Source: Larkinella humicola (GTDB lineage Bacteria; Bacteroidota; Bacteroidia; Cytophagales; Spirosomataceae). Taken from it: a stretch of 64,000 bases of DNA. Position numbers and translations under genes: made by a program. Numbering within the stretch: position 1 is the stretch's first letter; every line of letters starts with the position of its first letter. The notes beneath the pieces were generated by a model. That model was not told where the DNA came from, did not search any database, and saw only the letters and a list, made by a program, of their open reading frames with translations. Shown here piece after piece: positions 33,520-42,592 of the stretch. The DNA lies in contig NZ_VTWS01000001.1 in the NCBI RefSeq assembly GCF_008727875.1, positions 124,001 through 188,000 on the forward strand. Reading direction: 5' to 3'.

Positions 33520-34734
33520 TTAAATCTCCTCTCCCGCTTCTTCCTGACGCCGGTTTACCGTCTGCCGATGCACTTCCCGCAAAATCGTTTCTTCGACCTC
33601 GTCAAAGTCCAGCCCCCGGCGGCCGATGGTTTCGCGGGCTACCTGCAAGGCTTTTTCGAGCCGGTATTCTGTAAACCCCTCAGCCCCACCGCCCCACGAA
33701 AACGAGGGAATGTGTTTGGGTTGAAAACCGGCTCCGAATACGTTGGCATTCACGCCCACGACGGTGCCGGTGTTGAACATCGTGCTGATGCCCACCTTCG
33801 TATAATCGCCCATCATCAGCCCGCAGAACAGCCGGCCGGTGTTTTCGAGCCGGTTGGTGGCATAGCTGTACAGGTTCACATTAGTATAATCGTTTTTTAG
33901 GTTGGAATTGTTGGTATTGGCTCCCAGATTACACCACTCGCCGATGACCGAATTGCCCAGAAAACCGTCGTGGCCCTTGTTGCTGTAGCCCAGAAAAACC
34001 GAGTTTCCGACTTCTCCGCCCACTTTGCTATACGGCCCGATGGTGGTGTTGCTGCGCATTTTGCCGCCCCAGTTCACCGTGGCGTTATCGCAGAGCGCAA
34101 AAGGGCCCAGCATGACCGTACCTTCCTGAATCAGCGCGTTTTTGCCGATGTAAATCGGGCCATTTTCGGCATTCAGAACAGCCGCCCGAATCACCGCGCC
34201 CTCTTCCACAAAAATGTTTTCGGGGGCATAACAACGGGTGTGCGGATCGGTAATCGGCTGCGAGGTCCGGCCCACCGTCAGCAGTTCAAAGTCGGTTCGG
34301 ATCTGCTCACCGTTGTGAACAAAGATCGACGGCAGGTCTTTCAGAATCGTCAGAGGTTCGCCAAATACATCCCAGGTACCGGCATCGTCGGTCGAAGGGG
34401 CGGTTTCCAGCGGTTTTTCGGTACGAAGTGCCAGCAGCACTCCCTCCGCCGTTACGAGTCCTGACTCCGGTTTTAACCCGTTCAACGCATTAATCAGGGC
34501 GTTGGTAGGGCAAACGGCACCGTTTACGAAAAAGTTATCGTGAATTGTCCGACGGGGATACTTTATTTGCAGATACAAGTCCGTCAAAAACGACGGTGTT
34601 GTCTGGAGCCGGACGGCCCATTTTTCAGTGATGGTGCAGATGCCAATCCGGATTTCGCTTACGGGCCGGGTAAAGGTAAAAGGCAGAAGGGCCGTGCGAA
34701 TCGTTGGATCGTCAAAGAGAATCAGGTTGTGCAT
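33520..34734 (-). CDS. GlmU-like putative sugar nucleotidyltransferase with hexapeptide repeats
   Basis: 404 aa. N-terminal nucleotidyltransferase-like domain (MHNLILFDDPTIRTALLPFTFTRP, WAVRLQTTPSFLTDLYLQ). The classic pyrophosphorylase LAAGxGTRM motif is absent, so catalysis in this half is doubtful. From about residue 165 a left-handed beta-helix of hexapeptide repeats runs to about 345 (GPIYIGKNALIQEGTVMLGPF, GEVGNSVFLGYSNKGHDGFLGNSVIG). The family is the GlmU-like NTP_transf_4 type of Bacteroidota, thought to act in nucleotide-sugar or cell-envelope metabolism. Confidence 0.87.
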   Translation of the reverse strand: MHNLILFDDPTIRTALLPFTFTRPVSEIRIGICTITEKWAVRLQTTPSFLTDLYLQIKYPRRTIHDNFFVNGAVCPTNALINALNGLKPESGLVTAEGVLLALRTEKPLETAPSTDDAGTWDVFGEPLTILKDLPSIFVHNGEQIRTDFELLTVGRTSQPITDPHTRCYAPENIFVEEGAVIRAAVLNAENGPIYIGKNALIQEGTVMLGPFALCDNATVNWGGKMRSNTTIGPYSKVGGEVGNSVFLGYSNKGHDGFLGNSVIGEWCNLGANTNNSNLKNDYTNVNLYSYATNRLENTGRLFCGLMMGDYTKVGISTMFNTGTVVGVNANVFGAGFQPKHIPSFSWGGGAEGFTEYRLEKALQVARETIGRRGLDFDEVEETILREVHRQTVNRRQEEAGEEI

Positions 34735-34893
34735 ACACTACTCGACGGTCAGGTTGCAAATATCCGAGTTTAATCGGGAAAGTGACAGCCTGAATTTTAT
34801 CAAATAAGTTAATTTTTTTCGGTGGCCCTTTAAACCATTACCCGGTCTAAATGGTCACTGTATATAGAGTTGCCTTTTCCCGCCTATATCCAC

Positions 34894-35442
34894 ATGAAGA
34901 ATATCCTTTTACTGGCTCTGATTGGTTCCATGCTGAATTGCGACAACAAAAAAATAGGGGTTCCTCAGATCCCGAATTGTGGCAATTTCATGGCGTTGAA
35001 GAATTCGCAGGAATGGTCGGCGGCTTCAACGGCGACCTTTGCGCACCGCGACAGCATCAATGTTATGGTAGAAGAATGCGGCACATTCCGCACCGCCGGC
35101 GAAGTCGACTGGCTCAGCATTAACCAGTTACCAACGAAGCCCGGCACCTATCGGCTGCGGCCCATCCGCTGGGACGACCTCAACGGCACCCCGCTTTCGG
35201 CCTGGGTATACACCCGCATTGGCGACAATACGACCGGCGACCGCTATAACCTCTACGCGTCGAAGACCGAGACCAATGAGGTTATTATCGACGCCTACAA
35301 CCCCACCAGCCGCCAGCTCGAAGGCCATCTGAACGCAACGTTTGTGATCGACCCCGACAGTGATTCGCCCGGCCGGTCGCGGCCCGACACCATCCGGATT
35401 CGGGATGCCATTTTTTCGGTGGTGGTCAACGGGGCAATTTAG
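34894..35442 (+). CDS. Predicted lipoprotein, unknown function
   Basis: 182 aa from ATG 34894 (an in-frame upstream ATG at 34870 adds 8 residues but does not start a signal peptide as well). Signal peptide MKNILLLALIGSMLNC ends in a lipobox. The mature domain (NCGNFMALKNSQEWSAAST, GTYRLRPIRWDDLNGTPLSAWVYTRIGD, ITNEVIIDAY-like EVIIDAYNPTSRQLEGHLNATFVID) looks like an all-beta fold of a family seen in Bacteroidota lipoproteins, not further identified. Confidence 0.75.
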   Translation: MKNILLLALIGSMLNCDNKKIGVPQIPNCGNFMALKNSQEWSAASTATFAHRDSINVMVEECGTFRTAGEVDWLSINQLPTKPGTYRLRPIRWDDLNGTPLSAWVYTRIGDNTTGDRYNLYASKTETNEVIIDAYNPTSRQLEGHLNATFVIDPDSDSPGRSRPDTIRIRDAIFSVVVNGAI

Positions 35443-35475
35443 CCGGTTTTTTGTCGGGTTTACCGGTTTTGGTCG

Positions 35476-35483
35476 TAGCTTTG
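35476..35483 (+). promoter_or_regulatory. Bacteroidota -7 box for aroE
   Basis: TAGCTTTG, an exact TAnnTTTG match, 23 nt before the aroE ATG. A TTG at 35451-35453 lies 22 nt upstream as a possible -33. A second TATCCTTTG-like run directly precedes the ATG and could be a spurious match. Confidence 0.55.
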
Positions 35484-35505
35484 GGCAACCGATTTATCCT
35501 TTGCT

Positions 35506-36258
35506 ATGCGCCGTTACGGACTGATTGGGTATCCGCTGACCCACTCGTTTTCCCAGAAATATTTTACTGAAAAGTTTGAAAAAGAAGGCATTCCGGACAG
35601 TCGCTACGACTTGTTCGAGTTGCCCGACCCGACGACTTTTCCAAACCTGGTCGCTTCGATTCCCGATCTGGTTGGCCTGAACGTCACCATACCGCACAAA
35701 CAGGCCATTCTGCCGTTCCTGGATGAACTCGATCCGGCTTCGGCCGGGCGGATTGGCGCGGTCAACACCATCCGGATTTTGCCCGACGGTCGAAAAATCG
35801 GCTACAACACGGATTATTACGGGTTTCGGTCATCGCTGGAAGTCTGGCTGAAATCGCTCAACGTAGTGCCCGAAACGCTCCAGGCAATGGTGTTGGGCAA
35901 TGGCGGAGCGGCCAAAGCGGTCACCACCACCCTGACTGACCTGCTAATCCGCTATCGGCTGGTTTCCCGCCAGCAAACCGCCGAAGCCCTGGCCTACGAA
36001 AACATCAGCCCGACGATTCTGGACGAATACCGCCTGATTATCAACACCTCACCCGTCGGCACGTACCCGAACGTCGAAGCCAGTCCGGCCATTCCGTACG
36101 GTCTGCTGACGAGTCGGCATTTGCTGTATGATCTGGTCTATAATCCGGCGGAAACCCGGTTTTTAGAGCAGGGCCGCGAACAGGGAGCCGCGACGCACAA
36201 CGGACTGCCGATGCTCCACCTGCAGGCTGAAAAAGCCTGGGAAATCTGGAATTTATAG
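35506..36258 (+). CDS. aroE: Shikimate dehydrogenase
   Basis: 250-aa NADPH-dependent enzyme converting dehydroshikimate to shikimate in aromatic amino acid synthesis. N-terminal GLIGYPLTHSFSQKYF (shikimate-binding Ser), catalytic Lys65 in NVTIPHKQAILPF and Asp103 in NTDYYGF. The nucleotide site AMVLGNGGAAKAVTTTL and GLPMLHLQAEKAWEIW complete the fold. Short relative to enterobacterial AroE but usual for the phylum. Confidence 0.96.
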   Translation: MRRYGLIGYPLTHSFSQKYFTEKFEKEGIPDSRYDLFELPDPTTFPNLVASIPDLVGLNVTIPHKQAILPFLDELDPASAGRIGAVNTIRILPDGRKIGYNTDYYGFRSSLEVWLKSLNVVPETLQAMVLGNGGAAKAVTTTLTDLLIRYRLVSRQQTAEALAYENISPTILDEYRLIINTSPVGTYPNVEASPAIPYGLLTSRHLLYDLVYNPAETRFLEQGREQGAATHNGLPMLHLQAEKAWEIWNL

Positions 36259-36272
36259 CCCATCCCAAAAGG

Positions 36273-36353
36273 CCGCTGACAGGGTCTTCGACCGCTTTTA
36301 AGGTCTCGCAAAAAAGCCGCTGACAGGGTCTTCGACCGCTGTCAGGGCCTCGC
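36273..36353. repeat. Tandem CCGCTGACAGGG hairpin repeats (element G), copies 2-3
   Basis: Two units 44 bp apart, 36273-36309 and 36317-36353. Each reads CCGCTGACAGGGTCTTCGAC then CGCT; the second continues GTCAGGGCCTCGC and so can form the CTGACAG/CTGTCAG hairpin, while the first is degenerate (TTTTAAGG). The last unit ends 4 bp before the nagA ATG, in the leader where a ribosome would bind. Confidence 0.8.
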
Positions 36354-36357
36354 AACC

Positions 36358-37506
36358 ATGCACGAACTAACACTGACCAACGCCACGGTTTTTACCGGAA
36401 CAACCCTTTTGCCGAATGCCTCGGTGCGGATTTCGAATGGGCTGATCCAGGAGGTCTTCGCCGGAACAGCGGACGGCCCGGACGCCATCGACCTTCAGGG
36501 ACACTGGCTGGTTCCCGGTTTTGTCGATCTGCAACTGTACGGTGGTTCCGACTTTTTCCTGAACGCATCGCCCACCGCCGAAACCGTCGCGCACATTTAC
36601 GAAACGCACCTGAAAACCGGCACGACCTCCGTGGTGCCAACGCTGTATTCAACCTCATTGCAAACCATTCTGAAAGCCGTGGAATCCGTGCGGCAGGTGC
36701 GGCAAACGAATCCGAATGGGGTGTTGGGGCTGCACGTGGAAGGGCCGTATATCAACGCCGTGAAGCGGGGGGCGCACAGTGCGAATTACGTGCGTCGGCC
36801 TACGGAGGCCGAATTGGCCGAGCTGTTCGAGAAGGGCCGTGACGTCATCCGGCTGCTGACCATTGCCCCCGAAATTTTCAGTCCGGAGCAGCTTTCCAGC
36901 CTGGTTGAACAAGCCGACCAGGCTTCCACCCTGCTGTCGCTGGGTCACAGCAACGCCACCTACGCGGAAGCCACCGGAGCTTTTCACCACGGAATTACCC
37001 TTTCGACACACCTGTACAACGCCATGCGCCCGTTTGAAAGCCGCGAACCGGGCGTTGTCGGGGCGGTTTTCGACCATCCGGGCGTTCGGGCCAGCATCAT
37101 TGCCGACGGTTTTCACTGCGACTGGGCCACCATCCGGATTGCGAAACGGCTGCTCGGCGAGCGTCTCTTTCTGATTTCGGATGCGACTTTTGCCAACCCG
37201 ACCCAGCCCACCTACGCCTTCGAAGATTTTATCCTTCACTACGAAAACGGACGCTATACCAATCCGGAAGGCAAACTGGCCGGTTCGTCGATTACCCTGC
37301 TTAAAGCCGTTCAGAATTGCATTCAGCACGTGGGGCTGGAACCCGCCGAGGTGTTCCGGATGGCGGCCACCGTTCCGGCAGAAATCATTGGATTGGGGGA
37401 TTCACTGGGCAAGATTCAGACCGGTTTTGTCGCCAATCTGGCGGTTTTAACGGAAGATGTTCGGGTTGCTGACGTGCTGGTGGATGGTCGGTTTCAGAAC
37501 CGGTAA
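36358..37506 (+). CDS. nagA: N-acetylglucosamine-6-phosphate deacetylase
   Basis: 382-aa metal-dependent amidohydrolase that removes acetate from GlcNAc-6-phosphate in amino-sugar recycling. Metal-site blocks: HVEGPYINAVKRGAH (Glu ligand), LLSLGHSNATYAEA (His), HLYNAMRPF (His) and the catalytic Asp in LISDATFA. VPGFVDLQLYGG marks the N-terminal barrel strand; KIQTGFVANLAVLTEDVRVADVLVDG ends the small domain. 100 bp after aroE; no nagB in the window. Confidence 0.95.
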   Translation: MHELTLTNATVFTGTTLLPNASVRISNGLIQEVFAGTADGPDAIDLQGHWLVPGFVDLQLYGGSDFFLNASPTAETVAHIYETHLKTGTTSVVPTLYSTSLQTILKAVESVRQVRQTNPNGVLGLHVEGPYINAVKRGAHSANYVRRPTEAELAELFEKGRDVIRLLTIAPEIFSPEQLSSLVEQADQASTLLSLGHSNATYAEATGAFHHGITLSTHLYNAMRPFESREPGVVGAVFDHPGVRASIIADGFHCDWATIRIAKRLLGERLFLISDATFANPTQPTYAFEDFILHYENGRYTNPEGKLAGSSITLLKAVQNCIQHVGLEPAEVFRMAATVPAEIIGLGDSLGKIQTGFVANLAVLTEDVRVADVLVDGRFQNR

Positions 37507-37566
37507 ATGAGTCAGACCTTGCCGGGTGGCTGCAAAACAATAAAGGGTACGAACTTATACGGTTCA

Positions 37567-39339
37567 TTAGGTCTCGGATTGATGAAATCGTAGCGTTTTC
37601 TTCTTCGCAATCACCCGGATCGTTGCGATCAGGGCGACCAGCACCAGCGCCAGAATCAGCAGATACACATAGCCCCGCGATGCGTCCGGACTCACGACGG
37701 TTTTCTGGTTACTGAGCATTTCGTACGTCGGAATGACCCACTGAAAGACGTATGCCTGCGCCAGCGTAATGAAACAGATGACCGTCAGCATGATAAAACT
37801 GTGCTTGACCGTAAAGCGAAACAACTCCGATTCTTTGCCGACCAAATCGCCGGCCGCAGCCGCCACCGCAATGGACTGCGGAGAAATCATTTTCCCCACC
37901 ACGCCCCCCGACACGTTGGCGGCCACCGTTACCACCGGATCGACGCCAATCGACTGAGCCGTAGCGTATTGGAGTTTGCTAAACAACGCATTGGCTGACG
38001 TATCGGAGCCGGTAATGAACACCCCCAGCCAGCCCAGGATTGGCGCGAAAAAGGGGAACAAAAAACCGGTATTGGCCAGCACGGCGGCCAGGGTCAGCGT
38101 GATGCCCGAATCATTGACGATGTAGGCAAAACCCAAAACCGCAGCAATGGTCAGCACGGGAAATCTTAACTGGTTGAGTGTACTAACGAAAATGCGGGCA
38201 GCCTCCCGGTAAGTCAGCCCAATCAGGGGAATCACCACCAGATTAGCGATGAGAATGGCGGTTCCGGCCGCCGATAAGTAATTGAATTTGAACACTTTTG
38301 GCAAAACCGCTCCGTTTTCGCCCACGATGGCGTTGTGCAGGCCGGGCACTTCGAACTGGATCATGCCCACGGCGTTGAGTACGTCCTTGATCGGTTGCAC
38401 ACCCCAGGCAATCACCATGATCGTCAGCACCAGAAACGGCGACCAGGCCCGCAGCATCTGCCCGCTGCTATACGAAACGTCGGTGTTGAACGTGGGAGCC
38501 GGTTCGTTGGCAAACCGCCAGACGGTTTCGGGTTTCCAGAACCGCAGGAAAACCATGAGGCAAATGATCGAGCCCAGTCCCGCGATCACGTCGGGCAGCG
38601 ACGGCCCCAGGTAATTAGACGAAAACCATTGCAGGAACGCAAACGAGATCCCGGAGACCATGACCGCCGGCAGCACCTCCTTCGCTTTTTTGAAACCGGC
38701 GATGATCGTTACGAGGTAAAAAGGCAGAATGATGGACAAAATCGGCAGCGTACGGCCCACCATTTGGGAAATCGGCAACTCAGGAATCCCGGAAACCTGC
38801 GAGGCAACGGTGATGGGAATGCCGATGGAGCCAAACGCCACCGGGGCGGTATTGGCAATCAGGCAAATCCCCGACGCATACAGCGGATTGAACCCCAGAC
38901 CCACCAGCATGGCCGCCGTGATGGCCACCGGCGCCCCGAAACCCGCCGTTCCTTCCAGAAAAGAGCCGAACGAAAACGCAATGAGCAGCGCCTGCAACCG
39001 CCGGTCGGACGTGATGGAAGCCATGAAGTGTTTGATGATTTCGAACTGCCCGCTTTTGACCGTCAGATTGAACAGAAAAACCGCCATGATCACCAGCCAG
39101 CAAATGGGAAACAACCCGTATAACGCGCCGTGGGCGAAGGACAAAACCGCCAGTTTAACCGGCATTCCGTACACCAGAATGGCCAGCAGGGCGGCAATGA
39201 CCGTGGCGAGTAAACTGGCCTGATAGCCTTTCATTTTTCGGATGATCAACGCCCAGAAAATGAAGAGAATGGGGAGGGCCGCGACGAGGACGGACAACGT
39301 GAGGTTCTGCAGGGGATCAATAACCTGGGTCCATTTCAT
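37567..39339 (-). CDS. L-lactate permease (LctP family)
   Basis: 590-aa inner-membrane transporter with at least 12 predicted helices. The family signature EGTAGFGAPVAITAAML is present (residues about 130-148), along with APVAFGSIGIPI and a C-terminal SDTSANALFSKLQYATAQ segment. LctP proteins import lactate or glycolate with protons. The lutABC genes for L-lactate oxidation start 1.1 kb further along on the other strand, so import and oxidation are probably paired. Confidence 0.94.
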   Translation of the reverse strand: MKWTQVIDPLQNLTLSVLVAALPILFIFWALIIRKMKGYQASLLATVIAALLAILVYGMPVKLAVLSFAHGALYGLFPICWLVIMAVFLFNLTVKSGQFEIIKHFMASITSDRRLQALLIAFSFGSFLEGTAGFGAPVAITAAMLVGLGFNPLYASGICLIANTAPVAFGSIGIPITVASQVSGIPELPISQMVGRTLPILSIILPFYLVTIIAGFKKAKEVLPAVMVSGISFAFLQWFSSNYLGPSLPDVIAGLGSIICLMVFLRFWKPETVWRFANEPAPTFNTDVSYSSGQMLRAWSPFLVLTIMVIAWGVQPIKDVLNAVGMIQFEVPGLHNAIVGENGAVLPKVFKFNYLSAAGTAILIANLVVIPLIGLTYREAARIFVSTLNQLRFPVLTIAAVLGFAYIVNDSGITLTLAAVLANTGFLFPFFAPILGWLGVFITGSDTSANALFSKLQYATAQSIGVDPVVTVAANVSGGVVGKMISPQSIAVAAAAGDLVGKESELFRFTVKHSFIMLTVICFITLAQAYVFQWVIPTYEMLSNQKTVVSPDASRGYVYLLILALVLVALIATIRVIAKKKTLRFHQSET

Positions 39340-39486
39340 AAACTATCCGGGCGTTAAGGGTTCAGGGTAAAGGTAGATCAACCAGATAAAGCAAATTTTA
39401 CCGCTTTTTACTATACGATTTCGCCCGTTCGGGGTCTGCGTCTCTTTTTATGATTCGTTTTACCGCCCAGCCAACCCGCCAACCGC

Positions 39487-39494
39487 TATCTTTG
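39487..39494 (+). promoter_or_regulatory. Bacteroidota -7 box for the phosphoesterase gene
   Basis: TATCTTTG, an exact TAnnTTTG match, 35 nt before the ATG at 39529, in the 189-bp divergent region with the lactate permease gene. A TTTTACC about 25 nt upstream is a possible -33. Confidence 0.5.
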
Positions 39495-39528
39495 TGGCTT
39501 GTATTGATGTTGCTTTCTGGTTTATAGG

Positions 39529-40308
39529 ATGTTAAAAATTGCCGTCATCAGCGATATTCACGCTAATCTGCCCGCTCTGGAAGCGGTTTTACAGGACATT
39601 GAAAACCGTCAGGTCGATCAGCTTTTCTGCCTCGGTGATCTAGTCGATTTTGCACCCTGGCCCAACGAAGTCATCGACCTGATCCGGCGAAACCGCATCC
39701 CGACGATCATGGGCAACCACGACGAACGCATTGCCTTCGACCAACCGGTTATTCCGTTGGCGAAACACGGCGATTCCGAAACGCAGGCCCGCATAGCCGC
39801 CATCGCCTACACCCGCCAGCACATTACGCCGGAAAACAAGTCATTCCTGGCCAGCCTGCCGCGCCAGCTCCGGGTAGAATTCACGTTTGCGGATGCGTCG
39901 CTTTCCGTCCTCCTGACCCACGCCAGCACCCGGTCGATCGACGAGTACATTTACGAAGACCATGATTCCGATGATCTGGTGACGATGATGGCGGAGCAGA
40001 ACGCCGATGTATTGATCATGGGTCACACGCACCAGTCGTACATCCGAACGATTCAAAACCGCCCCGGTTTTCCGGCCAAAACCGCCATCAATTGTGGCTC
40101 CGTCGGGCGATCCAAAGAAACGCTCCCGCTGGCGACATACCTGCTCATCACTACCTCCGGCGTTCAGAACCGGTTTGATGCCGACTCGATTAGGTATGAA
40201 CTGGTTCAGGTGGACTACCCCATCGCGCAGACCGCCGACGGAATCCGGCGCAGTGAAATCCCGGATTTTTACGCCGACTTTTTGGAGAGAGCCTTGCCGG
40301 TCGACTGA
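39529..40308 (+). CDS. Metallophosphoesterase (YfcE/calcineurin-like)
   Basis: 259-aa two-metal phosphoesterase. All metal motifs are present: ISDIHANLPAL (D-x-H), CLGDLVDFAPWP (GDxxD), GNHDERIAF (GNHD/E), LLTHAS and IMGHTHQSYI (GHxH). The C-terminus has INCGSVGRSKETLPLATYLLI, usual in the YfcE-like group. Substrate unknown (phosphodiesters, or bis-phosphates). It separates the lactate permease from lutA and has its own promoter. Confidence 0.92.
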   Translation: MLKIAVISDIHANLPALEAVLQDIENRQVDQLFCLGDLVDFAPWPNEVIDLIRRNRIPTIMGNHDERIAFDQPVIPLAKHGDSETQARIAAIAYTRQHITPENKSFLASLPRQLRVEFTFADASLSVLLTHASTRSIDEYIYEDHDSDDLVTMMAEQNADVLIMGHTHQSYIRTIQNRPGFPAKTAINCGSVGRSKETLPLATYLLITTSGVQNRFDADSIRYELVQVDYPIAQTADGIRRSEIPDFYADFLERALPVD

Positions 40309-40351
40309 TCCATGATCCGTCGCCAGAAAGGGTAAAGGGAGCTGATTCGCA

Positions 40352-40407
40352 GTTGCTTAGTAAATTGATTCGCTTCGCTGCTTTAGGGAGAAAAGAGTCT
40401 AAGCAAC
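40352..40407. promoter_or_regulatory. Inverted repeat upstream of lutA
   Basis: GTTGCTTAG (40352-40360) and CTAAGCAAC (40399-40407) are exact 9-bp complements with a 38-nt spacer, ending 20 nt before the lutA start. It could be a regulator site or leader hairpin; purely positional evidence. Confidence 0.35.
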
Positions 40408-40427
40408 CCGATCCTAAACCCTACTCC

Positions 40428-41165
40428 ATGACTGTCGGACTTTTTATTCCCTGCTACGTCAACCAGTTTTACCCCCAGGCCGCCATTGCGACCCTGCAAC
40501 TGCTGCAAAAACTGGGGGTCGAGGTGGTGTATCCGCCCCGGCAAACCTGTTGCGGACAACCGATGGCCAATTCCGGCTTCGAACACCTCACGCAGGACTG
40601 CAACCGTCTTTTTCTGGAAAATTTTTCCGAGTTCGATTACATCGTGGCGCCCTCGGCCAGTTGCGTGTTACACGTCAAGCAACACCTCCATGCGCCAACG
40701 AATCCGGCACTGGCGGAACGTACCCGATCACGAGTCTATGAACTGGTGGAGTTTCTAACCGATGTGCTGAAAGTGGAGAATCTGGCGGCCCGGTTTCCCC
40801 ACAAAGTCGGCATTCACCAGAGTTGCCACGGGTTGCGGGGGCTTTATCTGGCCCAGATGAGCGAACTCAATGCGTCGCCCTTTTCCAAACCGGTGCAGTT
40901 GCTGAACATGGTGGACGGCCTGGAACTGGTTGATCTGGATCGCCCGGACGAATGCTGCGGTTTTGGCGGGACCTTCTGCGTGGCAGAAGAAGCCGTCTCC
41001 GTCAAAATGGGCAAAGACCGGGTGACCGATCACGTGAAAAATGGGGCCGAATACATTACCTCCGTGGATCTTTCCTGCCTGATGCACCTGGAAGGCATCC
41101 TGCACCGGAACAAAAGCGCCATTAAAGCCGTACACATTGCCGAAATTCTAAACGCCACCGTGTGA
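40428..41165 (+). CDS. lutA: L-lactate utilisation protein A (CCG-domain Fe-S protein)
   Basis: 245-aa CCG-domain protein of the LutABC L-lactate oxidation complex. The two cysteine-rich CCG repeats are visible: PCYVNQFYP with CCGQPMANSG, and QSCHGLR with DECCGFGGTFC, matching [4Fe-4S] or thiol-disulfide carriers. ATG 40428 (MTVGLFIPCYVNQ) is the family start; the frame to 40353 is shadow. lutB overlaps its stop by one base. Confidence 0.94.
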   Translation: MTVGLFIPCYVNQFYPQAAIATLQLLQKLGVEVVYPPRQTCCGQPMANSGFEHLTQDCNRLFLENFSEFDYIVAPSASCVLHVKQHLHAPTNPALAERTRSRVYELVEFLTDVLKVENLAARFPHKVGIHQSCHGLRGLYLAQMSELNASPFSKPVQLLNMVDGLELVDLDRPDECCGFGGTFCVAEEAVSVKMGKDRVTDHVKNGAEYITSVDLSCLMHLEGILHRNKSAIKAVHIAEILNATV

Positions 41166-42559
41166 TGGAAAAAGCAACGAAAGATCATGCCGCTCTGGCC
41201 GAAGCGTTTAACCAGGACGAAGAACACGTGAACTGGCACGACGGTGCGCTCTGGTGGATTCGGCAAAAACGGGACATTGCCGCCAAAAACATACCCGAAT
41301 GGGAGCAATTGCGCGAAACCGCTTCCCGAATCAAAAGCAACGTGCTGTCCAATCTGCACGATTACCTGCTGGAGTTTGAAGCCAACCTCACCAAAAACGG
41401 CGTTACCGTCCACTGGGCGGCTGATGCGGAAGAACACAACCGGATTGTGTATTCCATCCTGAAAGCGAAGGAAATCACGCAGATGATCAAGAGCAAATCC
41501 ATGCTCACGGAAGAGTGCCACCTGAACGAATACCTGATCGAACGCGGCATCGACGTCATCAACTCGGATTTGGGCGAATACATCCAGCAACTGGACAACG
41601 AACCGCCGAGCCACATTGTGCTGCCCTGTATTCACAAACGAAAAGAGGAAATCGGCGAAATTTTTCACGAACACCTGGGCACCGAAAAAGGTGTTTCGGA
41701 CCCGACCACCTTAACCCGGTTTGCCCGCTGGCACCTGCGCGATGCCTTCATATCGCGACGGGCAGCCCTGACCGGCGTTAATTTTGCCGTGGCCGAAACC
41801 GGTGAATACGTCGTTTGTACCAATGAAGGGAATGCCGACATGGGCGCTCATTTGTCAGACATTCAGATTGCGTCGATGGGCATTGAAAAGATCATTCCCA
41901 AAAAGGAACACCTCGGCGTTTTTTTACGGCTCCTGGCGCGAAGCGCTACCGGCCAGCCCATCACGATTTATTCCAGCCATTTTAAAAAACCGCGTCCGGG
42001 TCAGGAGATGCATCTGGTTCTGGTCGATCTCGGCCGAAGCCGTCAGTTGGGTCGACCGGATTTCCGGGATTCGCTGAAATGCATCAAATGTGGCGCGTGC
42101 ATGAACACCTGTCCGGTGTATCGAAAAAGTGGCGGCTTGAGCTACCACAACACCATTTCCGGCCCGATTGGCGCGATTCTGGCCCCGAATCTGGACATGA
42201 AAAGGCACGCGGATCTACCTTTTGCATCGACGCTCTGCGGTTCATGTTCCAACGTCTGCCCGGTAAAAATCAATATTCACGATCAGTTGTACCAGTGGCG
42301 GCAGGTGATTGTTCAGGAAGGCTATGCGGCCAATACCAAGGTTTTGGGTATGAAAGCGATGGCCTGGACGTTATCGTCTCCCGGTTCGTATTCAACCATC
42401 GGAAGGGCCGGTCGATGGGTGTTGAACAACATCCCGTTTGCCGTGAATAACAAGTTCAATCCGTGGTACAAACAGCGGGAAATGCCAGACGGCCCGAAAG
42501 AGTCGTTCGGGGAATGGTACGCCAAAAACCAGGGCGACAACGGTTCCGAAAAAGTTTAA
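41165..42559 (+). CDS. lutB: L-lactate utilisation protein B (Fe-S, LUD domain)
   Basis: 464-aa protein with an N-terminal LUD domain and two C-terminal [4Fe-4S] motifs: CIKCGACMNTCPVY and CGSCSNVCPVK. GALWWIRQKRD and ECHLNEYLIERGIDVINSDLGEYIQQ are typical LutB segments. ATG 41165-41167 shares its A with the lutA TGA (TGATG), so translation is coupled; the frame also opens at GTG 41162. Confidence 0.95.
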   Translation: MEKATKDHAALAEAFNQDEEHVNWHDGALWWIRQKRDIAAKNIPEWEQLRETASRIKSNVLSNLHDYLLEFEANLTKNGVTVHWAADAEEHNRIVYSILKAKEITQMIKSKSMLTEECHLNEYLIERGIDVINSDLGEYIQQLDNEPPSHIVLPCIHKRKEEIGEIFHEHLGTEKGVSDPTTLTRFARWHLRDAFISRRAALTGVNFAVAETGEYVVCTNEGNADMGAHLSDIQIASMGIEKIIPKKEHLGVFLRLLARSATGQPITIYSSHFKKPRPGQEMHLVLVDLGRSRQLGRPDFRDSLKCIKCGACMNTCPVYRKSGGLSYHNTISGPIGAILAPNLDMKRHADLPFASTLCGSCSNVCPVKINIHDQLYQWRQVIVQEGYAANTKVLGMKAMAWTLSSPGSYSTIGRAGRWVLNNIPFAVNNKFNPWYKQREMPDGPKESFGEWYAKNQGDNGSEKV

Positions 42560-42592
42560 ACTCCCCTTCCCATCCTGAACCTGAAAACCGGC

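Noticed and set aside
40352-40407. lutA leader inverted repeat as a T-box or riboswitch
   Set aside because: No conserved riboswitch core or anti-terminator pairing was visible; a simple dyad is all that can be supported.
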